A stretch of DNA of 64,000 nucleotides from Paraburkholderia acidisoli (GTDB lineage: Bacteria; Pseudomonadota; Gammaproteobacteria; Burkholderiales; Burkholderiaceae): NCBI RefSeq assembly GCF_009789675.1, contig NZ_CP046914.1, positions 1,116,001 to 1,180,000 of the forward strand. Direction: 5' to 3'. Below the pieces are notes generated by a model that had not been told where the DNA came from, did no database searches, and was given only the letters and a program-made list of their open reading frames with translations. The position numbers and the translations under genes are program-made. This document shows, piece after piece, positions 52,769 to 62,455 of this stretch (positions are counted from its first letter, which is position 1; each line of letters starts with the position of its first letter).

Positions 52769-52949
52769 TGCGGAGCGGGGCGTCGGGCGTGAAGGGAAGG
52801 TCGCGCCGCCAAGCATAACAAGCGCCGCTTTCGAATCGCGCGTGGTTGCGCTCGCACACGGCAAACCCTGCGCGAAAGCGGCGCGATGCCGTTGCCGCAT
52901 CGCGCCGCGTGTTATCCGCGAAATCCTGCCGAATGCTCCGGATCAGCGC

Positions 52950-53363
52950 TTACTTCCTGTCGATCGAGAAGCGTCCCGGGCCCGTCACGGCGAGCGCCAG
53001 CAAACCGCCCGCGATGCTCACGTTCTTGTAGAAGTTGATCATGTTGGCCATCTGGTCGGCGCCCGTCATGTTCCAGAAGTGATGGCCGATGATCGCGGTG
53101 GCGATCGTGTAGAGCGCGAGCAGCACGGCGAGCGGCCGCGTGTAGAAGCCCACGATGATCAGAATGCCAACCACGAATTCCATGACCACGGCGATCACGG
53201 CCGAGAGCATGGGCGCGGGCGCGCCCACGTGCGCCATGTAGTCGACGGTGCCGGAAAAGCCCGTGATCTTGGCCCAGCCGAACAGCACGAACAGCGCCGC
53301 GAGCAGGACGCGCGAGACCAGCAGGACGACGTCGTTGCCTTGCCCGAACAGGTTGTATCGCAT
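52950..53363 (-). CDS. DoxX-family membrane protein
   Basis: A 137-residue, four-helix protein: LLVSRVLLAALFVLFGWAKI at the start, GAPAPMLSAVIAVVMEFVVG and ending near GLLALAVTGPGRFSIDRK. DoxX/YphA-type proteins occur with oxidative-stress or quinone-linked reductases; the precise function is open. CGGAGA precedes the ATG. It follows the pirin gene on the same strand after a stem-loop. Confidence 0.87.
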   Translation of the reverse strand: MRYNLFGQGNDVVLLVSRVLLAALFVLFGWAKITGFSGTVDYMAHVGAPAPMLSAVIAVVMEFVVGILIIVGFYTRPLAVLLALYTIATAIIGHHFWNMTGADQMANMINFYKNVSIAGGLLALAVTGPGRFSIDRK

Positions 53364-53396
53364 GGTGATTCTCCGAAATGCTTTCTTGATTGTTTG

Positions 53397-53434
53397 CAGA
53401 CGGACCGCGCGCCGTTGGGTGCGCGGTCCGTCTG
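53397..53434 (-). terminator. Stem-loop between pirin and doxX
   Basis: A perfect 14-bp stem (53397-53410 with 53421-53434) and 10-base loop. No U tract, so it may reduce read-through or protect the pirin mRNA rather than terminate fully. Confidence 0.55.
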
Positions 53435-53458
53435 TGATGGGTCGTCTGTCGTGATCGA

Positions 53459-54184
53459 TTACGAGAACAGTTCCGACACTTCGATATTACGCAGATCGAA
53501 CACGAGGACTTCCGCGTCGTGGCCGTTCGCGACGGTCAGCTCGCGTTCCGAACGCAGGCGTGCGCCGTCGCCTTCGCCGAATTCGACGCCGTTGATCGTC
53601 ACGCTGCCGCGCGCCACGTGCACATAGACGTAACGGTCGGCGGCCACTTCGAGCTTCGCGGTTTCCGCGCCGTCGAAGCGGCCGGCGTAGACGCGGGCGT
53701 CCTGACGCAGCAGCAGCGAGTCGTTCGCGCCGTCCGGCGAGAGGATCAGGCGCAGCTTGCCGCGCTTTTCCGCGTCCGCAATGTTCTTCTGCTGATAACG
53801 CGGCTGCGCGCCTTTCTCGTTCGGTGCGATCCAGATTTGCAGGAAGTGCACCGGGTTATCGGCCGAATGGTTGAACTCGCTGTGTGCCACCCCCGTGCCG
53901 GCGCTCATCAGTTGCACGTCGCCAGGAACGATGACAGAGCCCGTGCCCATCGAGTCCTTGTGCTCGAGCGCGCCTTCCAGCACGTACGAGAAGATTTCCA
54001 TGTCGCGGTGCGGGTGCTTGCCGAAGCCGCGCGCCGGAGCGACGCGGTCGTCGTTGATCACCAGCAGGTCCGAAAAACCGGTTTGCTTCGGGTCGTAATA
54101 GTTCGCGAACGAGAAGGTGTGACGCGAGCTGAGCCAGCCGTGTTCGCCGCGGCCGCGTTGGTCTGCTTTGCGAAGTTCGATCAT
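53459..54184 (-). CDS. Pirin-family cupin protein
   Basis: A 241-residue bicupin. The N-terminal metal site is visible in GKHPHRDMEIFSYVLEGALE and GTGVAHSEFNHS; the second cupin half is about 150-235. Bacterial pirins such as YhaK and YhhW act as redox-sensitive or quercetinase-like proteins. It is divergent from the LysR gene at 54308, a standard pairing in proteobacteria. Confidence 0.9.
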   Translation of the reverse strand: MIELRKADQRGRGEHGWLSSRHTFSFANYYDPKQTGFSDLLVINDDRVAPARGFGKHPHRDMEIFSYVLEGALEHKDSMGTGSVIVPGDVQLMSAGTGVAHSEFNHSADNPVHFLQIWIAPNEKGAQPRYQQKNIADAEKRGKLRLILSPDGANDSLLLRQDARVYAGRFDGAETAKLEVAADRYVYVHVARGSVTINGVEFGEGDGARLRSERELTVANGHDAEVLVFDLRNIEVSELFS

Positions 54185-54307
54185 GTTTTCTCTCCGGTGG
54201 GTTCGTTGTTTCGTTCAGTGCTGCGATGGATTGAATTCTAGGTCAATCATTTCGCGTTGAATCGCACTAAAATACGACTCACCGTCACGTATAAGTGGAC
54301 AATCAAC

Positions 54308-55216
54308 ATGCAGCTCGACGACATGCGCATTTACGTCAACACCGTGGATGCGGGCAATTTCACGGCCGCCGGGCATCGCCTGCGGCTTTCCAAGCAGTTC
54401 GTGAGCCGCCGCGTGGCCGCGCTGGAGGCGGATCTCGGCGCGCGGCTGCTGGTGCGCAACACGCGCAAGCTCGCCGTGACCGATCTCGGCCAGGAGTTCT
54501 ACGAGCGCGCGAAGCGCATCCTCGCCGACGTGGCCGAGGCCGGGCAGGCCATGTCGGACCGGCGCAGCGAGCCGCGCGGCCTGCTCAAGGTGAGTGCGCC
54601 AATGTCGTTCGGCATGGCGCATCTGTCGCCGCTCGTCGCGGAGTTTCTGCGCGAGCACCCGGACGTGCGCTTCGACATGGACCTGAGCGACCGCACCGTG
54701 GACGTGATCGGCGAGGGTTTCGACATGGCACTGCGCATCGGGCGGCTGGCGGATTCTTCGCTGGTGGCGCAAAAACTCATCGACGTGCGCATGCTGGCGT
54801 GCTGCAGCCCCGGTTACAAGCGCCGGCGCGGCGCGCCCCAGACGCCCGCCGATCTGGCCCAGCACGCGTGCCTGCCTTACGGGCAGCAGGGGCGCGCGCC
54901 GTGGGAATTCATGGTCGATGGCCAGCGCACGTCGCTCGAAATCAATGGGCCGATGCGGGCGAACAACGGCGAAGTGCTGCGCGACGCGGCCGTGGCGGGT
55001 CTCGGCATCTGCTATCTGCCCGACTTCATCGTGGCCGGATCGGTGGATGCCGGCTTGCTCGTGGAGGTGCTGGAGCCCTTCATGCCGCCGCCGAACGCGC
55101 TGCACGCGGTGTATCCGCAGCATCGCGAGGCGTCCGTGACCATTCGCGCGCTCACGCACTATTTGCGCGAGCAACTGGCGGCGCGCGTGGCCAGGGCGCG
55201 CGGTGGCGCGCTTTGA
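54308..55216 (+). CDS. LysR-family transcriptional regulator
   Basis: A 302-residue LTTR. HTH at residues 3-62 (MRIYVNTVDAGNFTAAGHRL, SKQFVSRRVAALEADLG) and periplasmic-binding-like effector domain from about 90. The ATG at 54308 is preferred as it starts the HTH; an in-frame start 51 bp upstream adds a non-conserved tail. Likely activator of the divergent pirin/DoxX transcript. Confidence 0.9.
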   Translation: MQLDDMRIYVNTVDAGNFTAAGHRLRLSKQFVSRRVAALEADLGARLLVRNTRKLAVTDLGQEFYERAKRILADVAEAGQAMSDRRSEPRGLLKVSAPMSFGMAHLSPLVAEFLREHPDVRFDMDLSDRTVDVIGEGFDMALRIGRLADSSLVAQKLIDVRMLACCSPGYKRRRGAPQTPADLAQHACLPYGQQGRAPWEFMVDGQRTSLEINGPMRANNGEVLRDAAVAGLGICYLPDFIVAGSVDAGLLVEVLEPFMPPPNALHAVYPQHREASVTIRALTHYLREQLAARVARARGGAL

Positions 55217-55605
55217 CGCACCCTCAAACGGCCGCTCGCACCTTGCGTTGTGCGCATGGCGCCATCATCTAACGGACATGCACGGCGGTTAGGGTCAGGG
55301 TGACGGAACCGCCGGACAATACGGCGATCTCAGCCCATGCGGCGTTGCCGAGCCTTGCGCACCGCAGCATAAAAACGGGCGGAACATGGGGCGCGATGTC
55401 GCAGTTTCGTTGTATGCTCACCGCCCCGAAGGTTGCTCGGGCCGCTCGATGCGGCGCCAAAGCCTTGTCTGGCGGGCTTCGAAGAAAGCTATGGGGCCTG
55501 ATAGGCAGGGTTTATACCGGCGATCAAAGCAACCAATTTTTCAAACGGACGCGGTTCCCGTAACCTTCGTCCATACCCTTTCAACCCAGAGCGAGGAATC
55601 AACGC
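55217..55605. promoter_or_regulatory. ahpC upstream region with a weak OxyR-like pattern
   Basis: About 390 bp without a gene. CTAT at 55489-55492, ATAG at 55501-55504 and TTAT at 55512-55515 approximate the OxyR tetranucleotide spacing (N8 and N7 instead of N7), about 90-115 bp before ahpC. An AT-rich stretch follows at 55525-55565. OxyR control of ahpC is common in Burkholderia. Confidence 0.4.
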
Positions 55606-56169
55606 ATGTCTCTCATCAACACGCAAGTCAAGCCGTTCAACGCCACCGCTTACCACAACGGCAAGTTCGTTCCGGTCTCGAATGAAGATCTGAAGGGCAA
55701 GTGGTCGGTTGTCGTGTTCTACCCGGCTGACTTCACGTTCGTGTGCCCGACGGAACTCGGCGACCTGGCCGACCAGTACGCAGAATTCCAGAAGCTGGGC
55801 GTTGAGATCTACGGCGTGTCGACCGACACGCACTTCACGCACAAGGCATGGCACGACACGTCGGACACGATCGCCAAGATCCAGTACCCGCTGGTCGGCG
55901 ACCCGACGGGCGCGATCACGCGTAACTTCGACGTCATGATCGAAGAAGAAGGTCTGGCACTGCGCGGCACGTTCGTGATCAACCCGGAAGGCGAGATCAA
56001 GCTGTGCGAAATCCACGACAACGGCATCGGCCGTGACGCGAAGGAACTGCTGCGCAAGGTGCAAGCCGCTCAGTACGTGGCATCGCACCCGGGCGAAGTG
56101 TGCCCCGCCAAGTGGACGCCGGGCGCAGAAACGCTGAAGCCGTCGCTCGACCTCGTCGGCAAGATCTAA
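55606..56169 (+). CDS. ahpC: Alkyl hydroperoxide reductase subunit C (2-Cys peroxiredoxin)
   Basis: A 187-residue typical 2-Cys Prx. Peroxidatic Cys47 in [12 protein letters not shown], resolving Cys166 in [10 protein letters not shown], and the GGLG/YF-like C-terminal elements of sensitive Prxs. It reduces H2O2 and organic peroxides and is recycled by AhpF, encoded 162 bp downstream. Codon use is more uniform than in neighbouring genes, in keeping with high expression. Important here because PuuB makes H2O2. Confidence 0.96.
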   Translation: MSLINTQVKPFNATAYHNGKFVPVSNEDLKGKWSVVVFYPADFTFVCPTELGDLADQYAEFQKLGVEIYGVSTDTHFTHKAWHDTSDTIAKIQYPLVGDPTGAITRNFDVMIEEEGLALRGTFVINPEGEIKLCEIHDNGIGRDAKELLRKVQAAQYVASHPGEVCPAKWTPGAETLKPSLDLVGKI

Positions 56170-56183
56170 GCGTTGCAGGATCA

Positions 56184-56258
56184 GTGCGATCGCCCTGATC
56201 GCACAACGCGGTAGATAAGCAGGAAATCCGGGCCGCGCCCACGCGGCGTGCGGCCCGG
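56184..56258 (+). other. Two stem-loops between ahpC and ahpF
   Basis: Stem 1: GTGCGATC (56184-56191) with GATCGCAC (56197-56204). Stem 2: CCGGGCCGC (56228-56236) with GCGGCCCGG (56250-56258). Neither has a U tract. They may attenuate ahpF relative to ahpC or protect the ahpC mRNA 3' end. Confidence 0.6.
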
Positions 56259-56331
56259 ACGCAACGCCTCTCGTATGACCCCGTGCCGTACCCCGTATTC
56301 CCCGCTTCTTCTCTAGCCGGAAAAAAAAGCC

Positions 56332-57933
56332 ATGCTCGACGCTAACCTCAAAGATCAACTCAAAAGCTACCTGGAAAAAGTCACGCAGTCGATCGAGATC
56401 GTTGCGTATCTGGACGACGGTGAGAAGTCGCAGGAACTGCAGCAATTGCTGCAAGACATTACTTCGCTCTCGGGCCGCATCTCGTACGAAGAACGCCGTG
56501 GCGCCGCTGCCGGCGACGCGCGTTTCCCTTCGTTCGACATCAAGCGCGCCAACTCCGACGTCCAGGTGACGTTCGCGGGTATCCCGATGGGCCACGAATT
56601 CACGTCGCTGGTGCTCGCGCTGCTGCAAGTGGGCGGTCACCCGGTGAAACTCGAACAAGACACGATCGAGCAGGTCAAGTCGCTCGAGGGCGTCTTCGCG
56701 TTCGAAATCTACATGTCGCTCACGTGCCAGAACTGCCCGGAAGTCGTGCAGTCGATCAACGCGATGGCGACGCTCAATCCGAACGTGCAAGTCGTCACCA
56801 TCGACGGCGCGCTCAATCAGGACGAAGTCGAGAAGCGCAAGATCATGGCCGTGCCCACGATCTACCTGAACGGCGAAGTGTTCGGCCAGGGCCGCATGGG
56901 CGTGGAAGAAATTCTCGCCAAGCTCGACACGGGCGCTTCGGCGCGCGCGGCGGAAAAGCTGAACCAGAAGGACATTTTCGACATGCTGATCGTCGGCGGT
57001 GGCCCCGCTGGCGCGGCGGCTGCGATCTACGCGGCGCGCAAGGGCATCAAGACCGGCGTGCTCGCCGAGCGTTTCGGCGGTCAGGTGCTCGACACGATGT
57101 CGATCGAGAATTTCGTCTCCGTGACGGAAACCGAAGGACCGAAGTTCGCGACGGCGCTCGAGCAGCACGTGCGCACTTACGAAGTCGACATCATGAACGT
57201 GCAACGCGCCGAAGCGCTGGTGCCGGTGGGCAACGGCTTCGAAGTGCGTACGCAAAGCGGCGCGACGCTGCGCGCGAAGAGCGTGGTGCTGGCCACCGGC
57301 GCGCGCTGGCGCAACGTGGATGTGCCGGGCGAGCAGGAGTACAAGAACAAGGGCGTGGCGTACTGCCCGCACTGTGACGGCCCGCTGTTCAAGGGCAAGC
57401 GCGTGGCCGTGATCGGCGGCGGCAATTCGGGCGTGGAAGCGGCGATCGACCTCGCCGGTATCGTGAGCCACGTCACGCTGCTCGAATTCGGCGCGCAACT
57501 GCGTGCGGACGAAGTGCTGCAACGCAAGCTGCGCAGCCTGCCGAACGTCGCGGTGCACGTGAACGCGCAGACCACGGAAATCACCGGCGACGGCCAGAAA
57601 GTCACGGGTCTCGCCTACCTCGACCGCTCCTCGGGCGAGAAGCATCACCTCGAACTCGAAGGCGTGTTCGTGCAGATCGGTCTCGTGCCGAACACCGAGT
57701 TCCTGAAGGGCACGGTGGCGCTTTCGAAGCACGGCGAGATCGAAGTGGACGCGAAGGGGCAAACGTCGGTGCCGGGCGTGTTCGCCGCGGGCGACGTGAC
57801 GACCGTGCCGTTCAAGCAGATCGTGATCGCCGTGGGTGAAGGCGCGAAGGCATCGCTCGGCGCGTTCGATTACCTGATTCGCTCGTCGGTGGAGCAGGAA
57901 GAAGACGCGAAGGCCGCCACCGCGGTGGCCTGA
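56332..57933 (+). CDS. ahpF: Alkyl hydroperoxide reductase subunit F
   Basis: A 533-residue flavoprotein. An N-terminal double thioredoxin fold holds the Cys132/Cys135 pair (SLTCQNCPE), then a thioredoxin-reductase core with [18 protein letters not shown] (FAD, about 220), Cys345/Cys348 (YCPHCDGP), [17 protein letters not shown] (NADH) and a C-terminal [14 protein letters not shown]. It passes electrons from NADH to AhpC. Residue numbering of the redox centres equals that of E. coli within a few positions. Confidence 0.96.
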   Translation: MLDANLKDQLKSYLEKVTQSIEIVAYLDDGEKSQELQQLLQDITSLSGRISYEERRGAAAGDARFPSFDIKRANSDVQVTFAGIPMGHEFTSLVLALLQVGGHPVKLEQDTIEQVKSLEGVFAFEIYMSLTCQNCPEVVQSINAMATLNPNVQVVTIDGALNQDEVEKRKIMAVPTIYLNGEVFGQGRMGVEEILAKLDTGASARAAEKLNQKDIFDMLIVGGGPAGAAAAIYAARKGIKTGVLAERFGGQVLDTMSIENFVSVTETEGPKFATALEQHVRTYEVDIMNVQRAEALVPVGNGFEVRTQSGATLRAKSVVLATGARWRNVDVPGEQEYKNKGVAYCPHCDGPLFKGKRVAVIGGGNSGVEAAIDLAGIVSHVTLLEFGAQLRADEVLQRKLRSLPNVAVHVNAQTTEITGDGQKVTGLAYLDRSSGEKHHLELEGVFVQIGLVPNTEFLKGTVALSKHGEIEVDAKGQTSVPGVFAAGDVTTVPFKQIVIAVGEGAKASLGAFDYLIRSSVEQEEDAKAATAVA

Positions 57934-57960
57934 TCCATCGGGCAGATTGCCGATGACAAA

Positions 57961-57989
57961 AACGCCGGCCTTCGAGCCGGCGTTTTTTT
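57961..57989 (+). terminator. Intrinsic terminator of ahpCF
   Basis: AACGCCGGC (57961-57969) with GCCGGCGTT (57976-57984) and seven T at 57983-57989. Confidence 0.92.
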
Positions 57990-58058
57990 CGCCTTTTAGA
58001 ATTGGCGTAGTGTGGGCTTATCGTTCGAACCAGATTCGAGCAGAAAAGGGAGACGACC

Positions 58059-58325
58059 ATGGACCGCGAGACTTTCATTCGCACCCTCGCCAGCGAGGGT
58101 TTTCCGGAACCGGTGCTCGTGAAGCGCGAGGCGGGCACGATGGACGAACATACACACCCGTTCGAGGCGAAGGCGCTGATTCTCAGCGGCGAGATTGGCA
58201 TCAGCGTGAATGGCGCCGAGACCGTGTATCGCCCGGGCGACGTGTTTCATCTGCCCGCCAACACGCCGCACTTCGAGCGTTATGGTGCGGAGGGCGTGCA
58301 GTATCTGGCGGGACGGAAGGGGTAA
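58059..58325 (+). CDS. Small cupin-domain protein
   Basis: An 88-residue single cupin: metal ligands in EHTHPFEAKALILSGE and the second motif PGDVFHLPANTPHFERYG. Short cupins of this kind often bind a metal and act as sensor or isomerase; no specific function can be given. GGGAGA precedes the ATG. It follows the ahpF terminator by about 70 bp so it has its own promoter. Confidence 0.85.
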   Translation: MDRETFIRTLASEGFPEPVLVKREAGTMDEHTHPFEAKALILSGEIGISVNGAETVYRPGDVFHLPANTPHFERYGAEGVQYLAGRKG

Positions 58326-58372
58326 TTCGAGCCGCGCCATACCTTCTGGCGCGAGTTTGATCGGGCCAAAAG

Positions 58373-58407
58373 AAAAAGCCATGTGTTGCTCGACACATGG
58401 CTTTTTT
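58373..58407. terminator. Bidirectional terminator
   Basis: AAAAAGCCATGTGT (58373-58386) with ACACATGGCTTTTT (58393 onward), six-base loop, A run left and T run right, between the convergent cupin and acvB genes. Confidence 0.9.
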
Positions 58408-58433
58408 ACAGAACGGCGTGAGCTGAAGATCAA

Positions 58434-59852
58434 TCACCCCCGCGCCGCAATCTCCTTCTTCCACCCTTCGATGATCTTCCCGGCCAGCGCGTTGTAGTCG
58501 CCGTCGAAGTGATGCTCGCCCTTGGTCTTGACCACGTTGATGCCGGTGTTCGCGAGCGACGGGCACAGCGTTTCCGTTTCTTCCGCGCCGTAGATGCACT
58601 GCACGATCGAAGGCGGCACCTTCGCGATTTCCGGGCGCGCCTTGAGCGCCTGGTCGCTCGCGGGCATGCCGAGCCAGCCCGTCACGCGAATCTGAAAGTC
58701 GGCGTCGGGTGCGAAGCCGAGCAGCGACATGTACGAGACTTTCGCGCGCAACGCGTCGGGCAGACGGTTGTAGGCGAATGGCATGACGTCGGCGCCAAAC
58801 GAGTAGCCGACCAGCGCGATGTGCTGCGTGTGCCAGCGCGCGCTATAGGTCTTCAGCACGCGCGCGAGGTCGTGGCTCGTTTGCGCGGGCGTCTTTTCGC
58901 TCCAGAAATAACGCAGCGCGTCCCAGCCGACCACCGAAACGCCTTGCTTTTGCAGCGCTTCGGCGATGGTCTTGTCGAGATCGCGCCAGCCGCCGTCGCC
59001 GGAGATCACCACGGCGAGCATGTCGCTCGGATGCGCGGCGGGCAGTTCCACGAGCGGCAGATCCGAGACGTCGTCTTCGCTTTCGGTCTGGACGCGCAGA
59101 TGGTTCGCGGTGAGCGCCACGAGCTTGTCGGCGTCCGGCGTGCCGGGCGCGAACGCCTGCAGCGGCGCGGCCACGTGCGCGTCCTTCGTCGTCACGCCTT
59201 GCTCGAAGAAGCCGGGCAGGCCGTGGCCGCGTGAGAGCGTGGGGTCGGCGGCGCACGGCGCGAAGCGTGCGTCGAGCTTCTCGGTGGGATCGAGCGATAC
59301 CGAGCCCGCCATCGTGTTCGCGGGCGCCTGCGCGAGCATGCGTTGCGCGATCAGCGCGCCTTCGCCGCTGCCGATCGCGATCGGCGCATAGTAGGCGCTC
59401 GATCCCTGCTGGCGCTCGAGCTGGTGGCTCAGCGCTTCGGCATCGCTATAGAGGTTGTGGCACTTCTCGGTTTTATCGGCCGCGAGTTTGGTCGCGTATT
59501 GCTCGGTGTCCACGCCCACGACCAGCGCGCCGTGGTGCGCGAGCGCCGTGGCGCGCGTTTGATCGGCGGCGCTCCAGTGTTTATCGGCGGAAAACAGCAC
59601 GGCGAAGCCGCGCATCTCGCCCGTGGGTTTGGTCACGGCAACCTCGCCATAACGGCCGCCGGGCACGAGCATGGGTTTGGCTGATGTCGACGCCGAAGTC
59701 GAAGTCGCGACGGCAGCCGAAGCCGCGTTCGAGTTCGAAGCCGATGGGAACGTGGAAGCGGCGTTGGCCGGCGGGATTGCGCAAATCGCGAGCAAAGCGG
59801 CGCCAACTGCCGCGCAAGCAGCGCGCGGCAGCGTGAAATTACGGTGAGTCAT
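58434..59852 (-). CDS. acvB: AcvB/VirJ-family lipid hydrolase (aminoacyl-phosphatidylglycerol hydrolase)
   Basis: A 472-residue periplasmic alpha/beta hydrolase with signal peptide ending near PPANAAS. The C-terminal VirJ-like domain (about 250-472) has the nucleophile elbow GYSFGAD and catalytic His in GEHHFDGDY; VISGDGGWRDLDK marks the strand before. In Agrobacterium AcvB hydrolyses lysyl-phosphatidylglycerol made by LpiA/MprF. The ATG at 59852 overlaps the mprF stop by four bases, so synthetase and hydrolase are translationally coupled. Confidence 0.88.
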   Translation of the reverse strand: MTHRNFTLPRAACAAVGAALLAICAIPPANAASTFPSASNSNAASAAVATSTSASTSAKPMLVPGGRYGEVAVTKPTGEMRGFAVLFSADKHWSAADQTRATALAHHGALVVGVDTEQYATKLAADKTEKCHNLYSDAEALSHQLERQQGSSAYYAPIAIGSGEGALIAQRMLAQAPANTMAGSVSLDPTEKLDARFAPCAADPTLSRGHGLPGFFEQGVTTKDAHVAAPLQAFAPGTPDADKLVALTANHLRVQTESEDDVSDLPLVELPAAHPSDMLAVVISGDGGWRDLDKTIAEALQKQGVSVVGWDALRYFWSEKTPAQTSHDLARVLKTYSARWHTQHIALVGYSFGADVMPFAYNRLPDALRAKVSYMSLLGFAPDADFQIRVTGWLGMPASDQALKARPEIAKVPPSIVQCIYGAEETETLCPSLANTGINVVKTKGEHHFDGDYNALAGKIIEGWKKEIAARG

Positions 59853-62455
59853 GAGCGCCAGCCTCCTGCCAGCAACGATAGATCGGCGAGGGTGATGAAC
59901 ACGCTGATCGAGCCCGAAGCGGCCAGATAGCGCGGTTCCCAGCGCGGCGCGAACTTGTTCTTGAAGCCGCGCAGTCCCCGGAAATTGTAGAAACGGCCGC
60001 CGAAGCGCCAGATGAAGCCCGCGAGCCGATGCCACGACGACGCGAGCGGCGACGGCCCCATGCCCGAGAGCGGCGCCATGCCGAGCGAGAGCGAATGGTA
60101 GCCGGCGTCCTTGAGATGCAGCGCGAGCTGCGTGAACAGATACTCCATCGCATACGGCGAGGCCGACGGCAGATGGCGCATGACGCCCACGGTCGCGTCG
60201 GTGTTCAGGTCCGTGGTCATGAAGGTGACGAAGGCGAGTGGCTCGCCGTTCTGGCGCACCAGCAGCACGGATTGCGGGGCGAGGTAGTCGTCGTCGAACG
60301 CGGCTACGGAGAAGCTCTTTTCGCGCGCTTCGCGGTCTTCGAGCCAGGCGTCGGAAATCGTGCGCAACACCGGCAGGCTTGCGCTCATCTGCGCGGGCAC
60401 GATGTGCTCGATCGAGAAACCGTCGCGTTCGCCGCGTTTGAGCGCATAACGCAGATGCGCGCGCTGCGGGCCTTTCAGGTCGAATTCCTTGAGCATCACG
60501 CGCGCTTCCTCGCCGAGCTTCATCAGCGTGAGACCGGCGTCGAGGTAGAGCGGCAGGGCGTCGGCGCGCACCTGGTAGAACGCGGCGCGGCCGCCGTGCG
60601 CGTGCGCGAGCGTGACGAATTCGCGGATCAGCGCGGGCCATTCTTCGCGCGGCCCGACCGGATCGTGCAGTGCCGCCCACGTGCGGCCGCGCTTCGCGTA
60701 CATGAGGAACGCGCTGCGCGAGGCCGAGAACAGGAAGCTCTTGTCGCCCATCAGCGCGAGGCCGGCGTCGCTGCGTTCCTGCGCACGCACGATGCGCGCG
60801 GCTTCCGCGAGGTCTTCGCTCGGGGGCATCACGAAACGGCCCGCGGCCGGACGCAGCAACTGCCACAACGCCAGCGCGGCGGCGAACACGCCCGCGCCGA
60901 GCGTCGCGCGCAGCGCACGCGGCGCGCGGCTATGGAACGCGAACTGCCACCAGAGGTGCTGCGAATACTGCACGTCGCGGAACGCGAACAGCATCACCCA
61001 GACGGCCAGCGCGATCACGCAGCCGACCGAGGCGAGCCACGCGGGCGTGAAGCGCTCGGCGAACAGCGACGAATGGCGATTGAAGCGCTTGCGCGTGGCG
61101 AGGAGCAGCACGATCAGCACGCACAGCACGCCCGCTTCGACGAACGCCAGACCTTTCGCCAGCGACAGCGCGAGGTTGGTCACGGCGATGGCGAGCGCCA
61201 GCCACCACGCGGCGTCGAGCCGGCGCAGCAGACCGCGCGCGACGAACAGCAGCAGCACGCCGAGCAGGCTGCCCATCAACTGCGAGCTTTCGAGCACCCA
61301 CAGCGGCAGGAAGGTTTGCAGCAGCGCGATGCGCTTCGAGAATGCGGGCGTCGCGCCCGAGATCACGAGCATGCTGCCGGTGACGAAGGTGACGATCGCA
61401 AGAAACAGCGGCGCGAGTTGCGAGACGCCGTCGGCGCGGCGCGCGAAGCGTGCACCCAGCGGCGACTTGAGCGCGCGGCCCTCGAACACGGCGAGCACGG
61501 CGGCGGCCACCAGCAGCGGCGCGCCGAAGTAGATCGCGCGATAGGCGAGCAGCGCGGCGAACACGTCCGAGGTGGGCACGTGCGGCCCGAGCGCGTAGAT
61601 CATGGCCGCTTCGAACACGCCGATCCCGCCGGGCGTATGGCCGATCAGGCCGAGCAGCATGGCCGCGGAATACACGGTCAGGAAGTCGGTGAAGCCGATC
61701 TCGCCGTGCGGCATCACGGCCCAGAGCGCGAGGCCCGCGCCGACCACGTCGACGGCGGCCAGCAGCAATTGCGCGACGAGGTCGCGGCGCGCGGGCACGT
61801 CGAAGCGCAGCCATGCACGGTTGAACGGCGCGATTTCACGCGCCTTGGCCGGGCACAGCGCGATCAGCAAGGCGCCGCCGGCGAGCAGCGCGCCGCCGAT
61901 GCAGCGCAGCGCGAGCGGCGAGAGATGCAGCAGGCCGGAGAGCGTATCGGCCGCGCCGACCATGCCGAGCGCCGTCATCAGCGCGGTGGCGGCGGCGAGC
62001 GTCACGCTCGTGAAGGCGGTCATGCGGCCCACTTGCGCGGCGGTGACGCCCGCGCCGCCGTAGACGCGGCAGCGCACCGCACCGCCCGTCAGCGCGCCGA
62101 AGCCCGTGACGTTGCCGAGTGCCGATCCGGCGATGGCGCCCGTCCACAGCGCGCCGCGCGAGACGCGCATGCCGAGGTAGCGCAGGCCGACGGCGTCGCG
62201 GCCCGCGAGCGCGACGAAGCTGATGGCCGTGGCCGCGAGCGCGCCGCTCCATTGGGCGGGGGCGAGCAGCCAGAGTTGGTGAATGACCGATTTGTAGTTG
62301 ACCGCGCGCGACAGGTGCTGGAACACGAGCAGCAGCAGTCCGCAGATGCCGATGGCTAACGCAGGCGCGACGCAGCGCTGCAAGGGCAAGGCGTCGGCGC
62401 GACGGCGCAGCGCCGCGAGGGCGCGCGCTGCGCGCGAAGGGTGCGATTGAGACAT
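59849..62455 (-). CDS. mprF: MprF/LpiA phosphatidylglycerol aminoacyltransferase
   Basis: An 868-residue bifunctional membrane protein. Residues 1-540 contain about 14 hydrophobic helices (flippase and UPF0104-like synthase parts, e.g. GALTGGAVRCRVYGGAGVT), residues 560-868 a cytoplasmic GNAT-like DUF2156 aminoacyltransferase (KSFLFSASRSAFLMYAKRGR, SLGMAPLSGMG). It transfers Lys or Ala from tRNA to phosphatidylglycerol, lowering envelope charge and conferring acid and cationic-peptide resistance. The ATG at 62455 is preferred over a TTG at 62551. Confidence 0.9.
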   Translation of the reverse strand: MSQSHPSRAARALAALRRRADALPLQRCVAPALAIGICGLLLLVFQHLSRAVNYKSVIHQLWLLAPAQWSGALAATAISFVALAGRDAVGLRYLGMRVSRGALWTGAIAGSALGNVTGFGALTGGAVRCRVYGGAGVTAAQVGRMTAFTSVTLAAATALMTALGMVGAADTLSGLLHLSPLALRCIGGALLAGGALLIALCPAKAREIAPFNRAWLRFDVPARRDLVAQLLLAAVDVVGAGLALWAVMPHGEIGFTDFLTVYSAAMLLGLIGHTPGGIGVFEAAMIYALGPHVPTSDVFAALLAYRAIYFGAPLLVAAAVLAVFEGRALKSPLGARFARRADGVSQLAPLFLAIVTFVTGSMLVISGATPAFSKRIALLQTFLPLWVLESSQLMGSLLGVLLLFVARGLLRRLDAAWWLALAIAVTNLALSLAKGLAFVEAGVLCVLIVLLLATRKRFNRHSSLFAERFTPAWLASVGCVIALAVWVMLFAFRDVQYSQHLWWQFAFHSRAPRALRATLGAGVFAAALALWQLLRPAAGRFVMPPSEDLAEAARIVRAQERSDAGLALMGDKSFLFSASRSAFLMYAKRGRTWAALHDPVGPREEWPALIREFVTLAHAHGGRAAFYQVRADALPLYLDAGLTLMKLGEEARVMLKEFDLKGPQRAHLRYALKRGERDGFSIEHIVPAQMSASLPVLRTISDAWLEDREAREKSFSVAAFDDDYLAPQSVLLVRQNGEPLAFVTFMTTDLNTDATVGVMRHLPSASPYAMEYLFTQLALHLKDAGYHSLSLGMAPLSGMGPSPLASSWHRLAGFIWRFGGRFYNFRGLRGFKNKFAPRWEPRYLAASGSISVFITLADLSLLAGGWRS

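Noticed and set aside
55489..57762. A 757-codon open frame on the minus strand across ahpC and ahpF
   Set aside because: Antisense to two certain genes. The product is Arg/His-rich without domains; long antisense frames are expected at this GC content.
60029..62359. A 776-codon open frame on the plus strand opposite mprF
   Set aside because: Composition is Arg/Gln/Glu/His low complexity typical of a mirror frame; mprF on the other strand has full family motifs.
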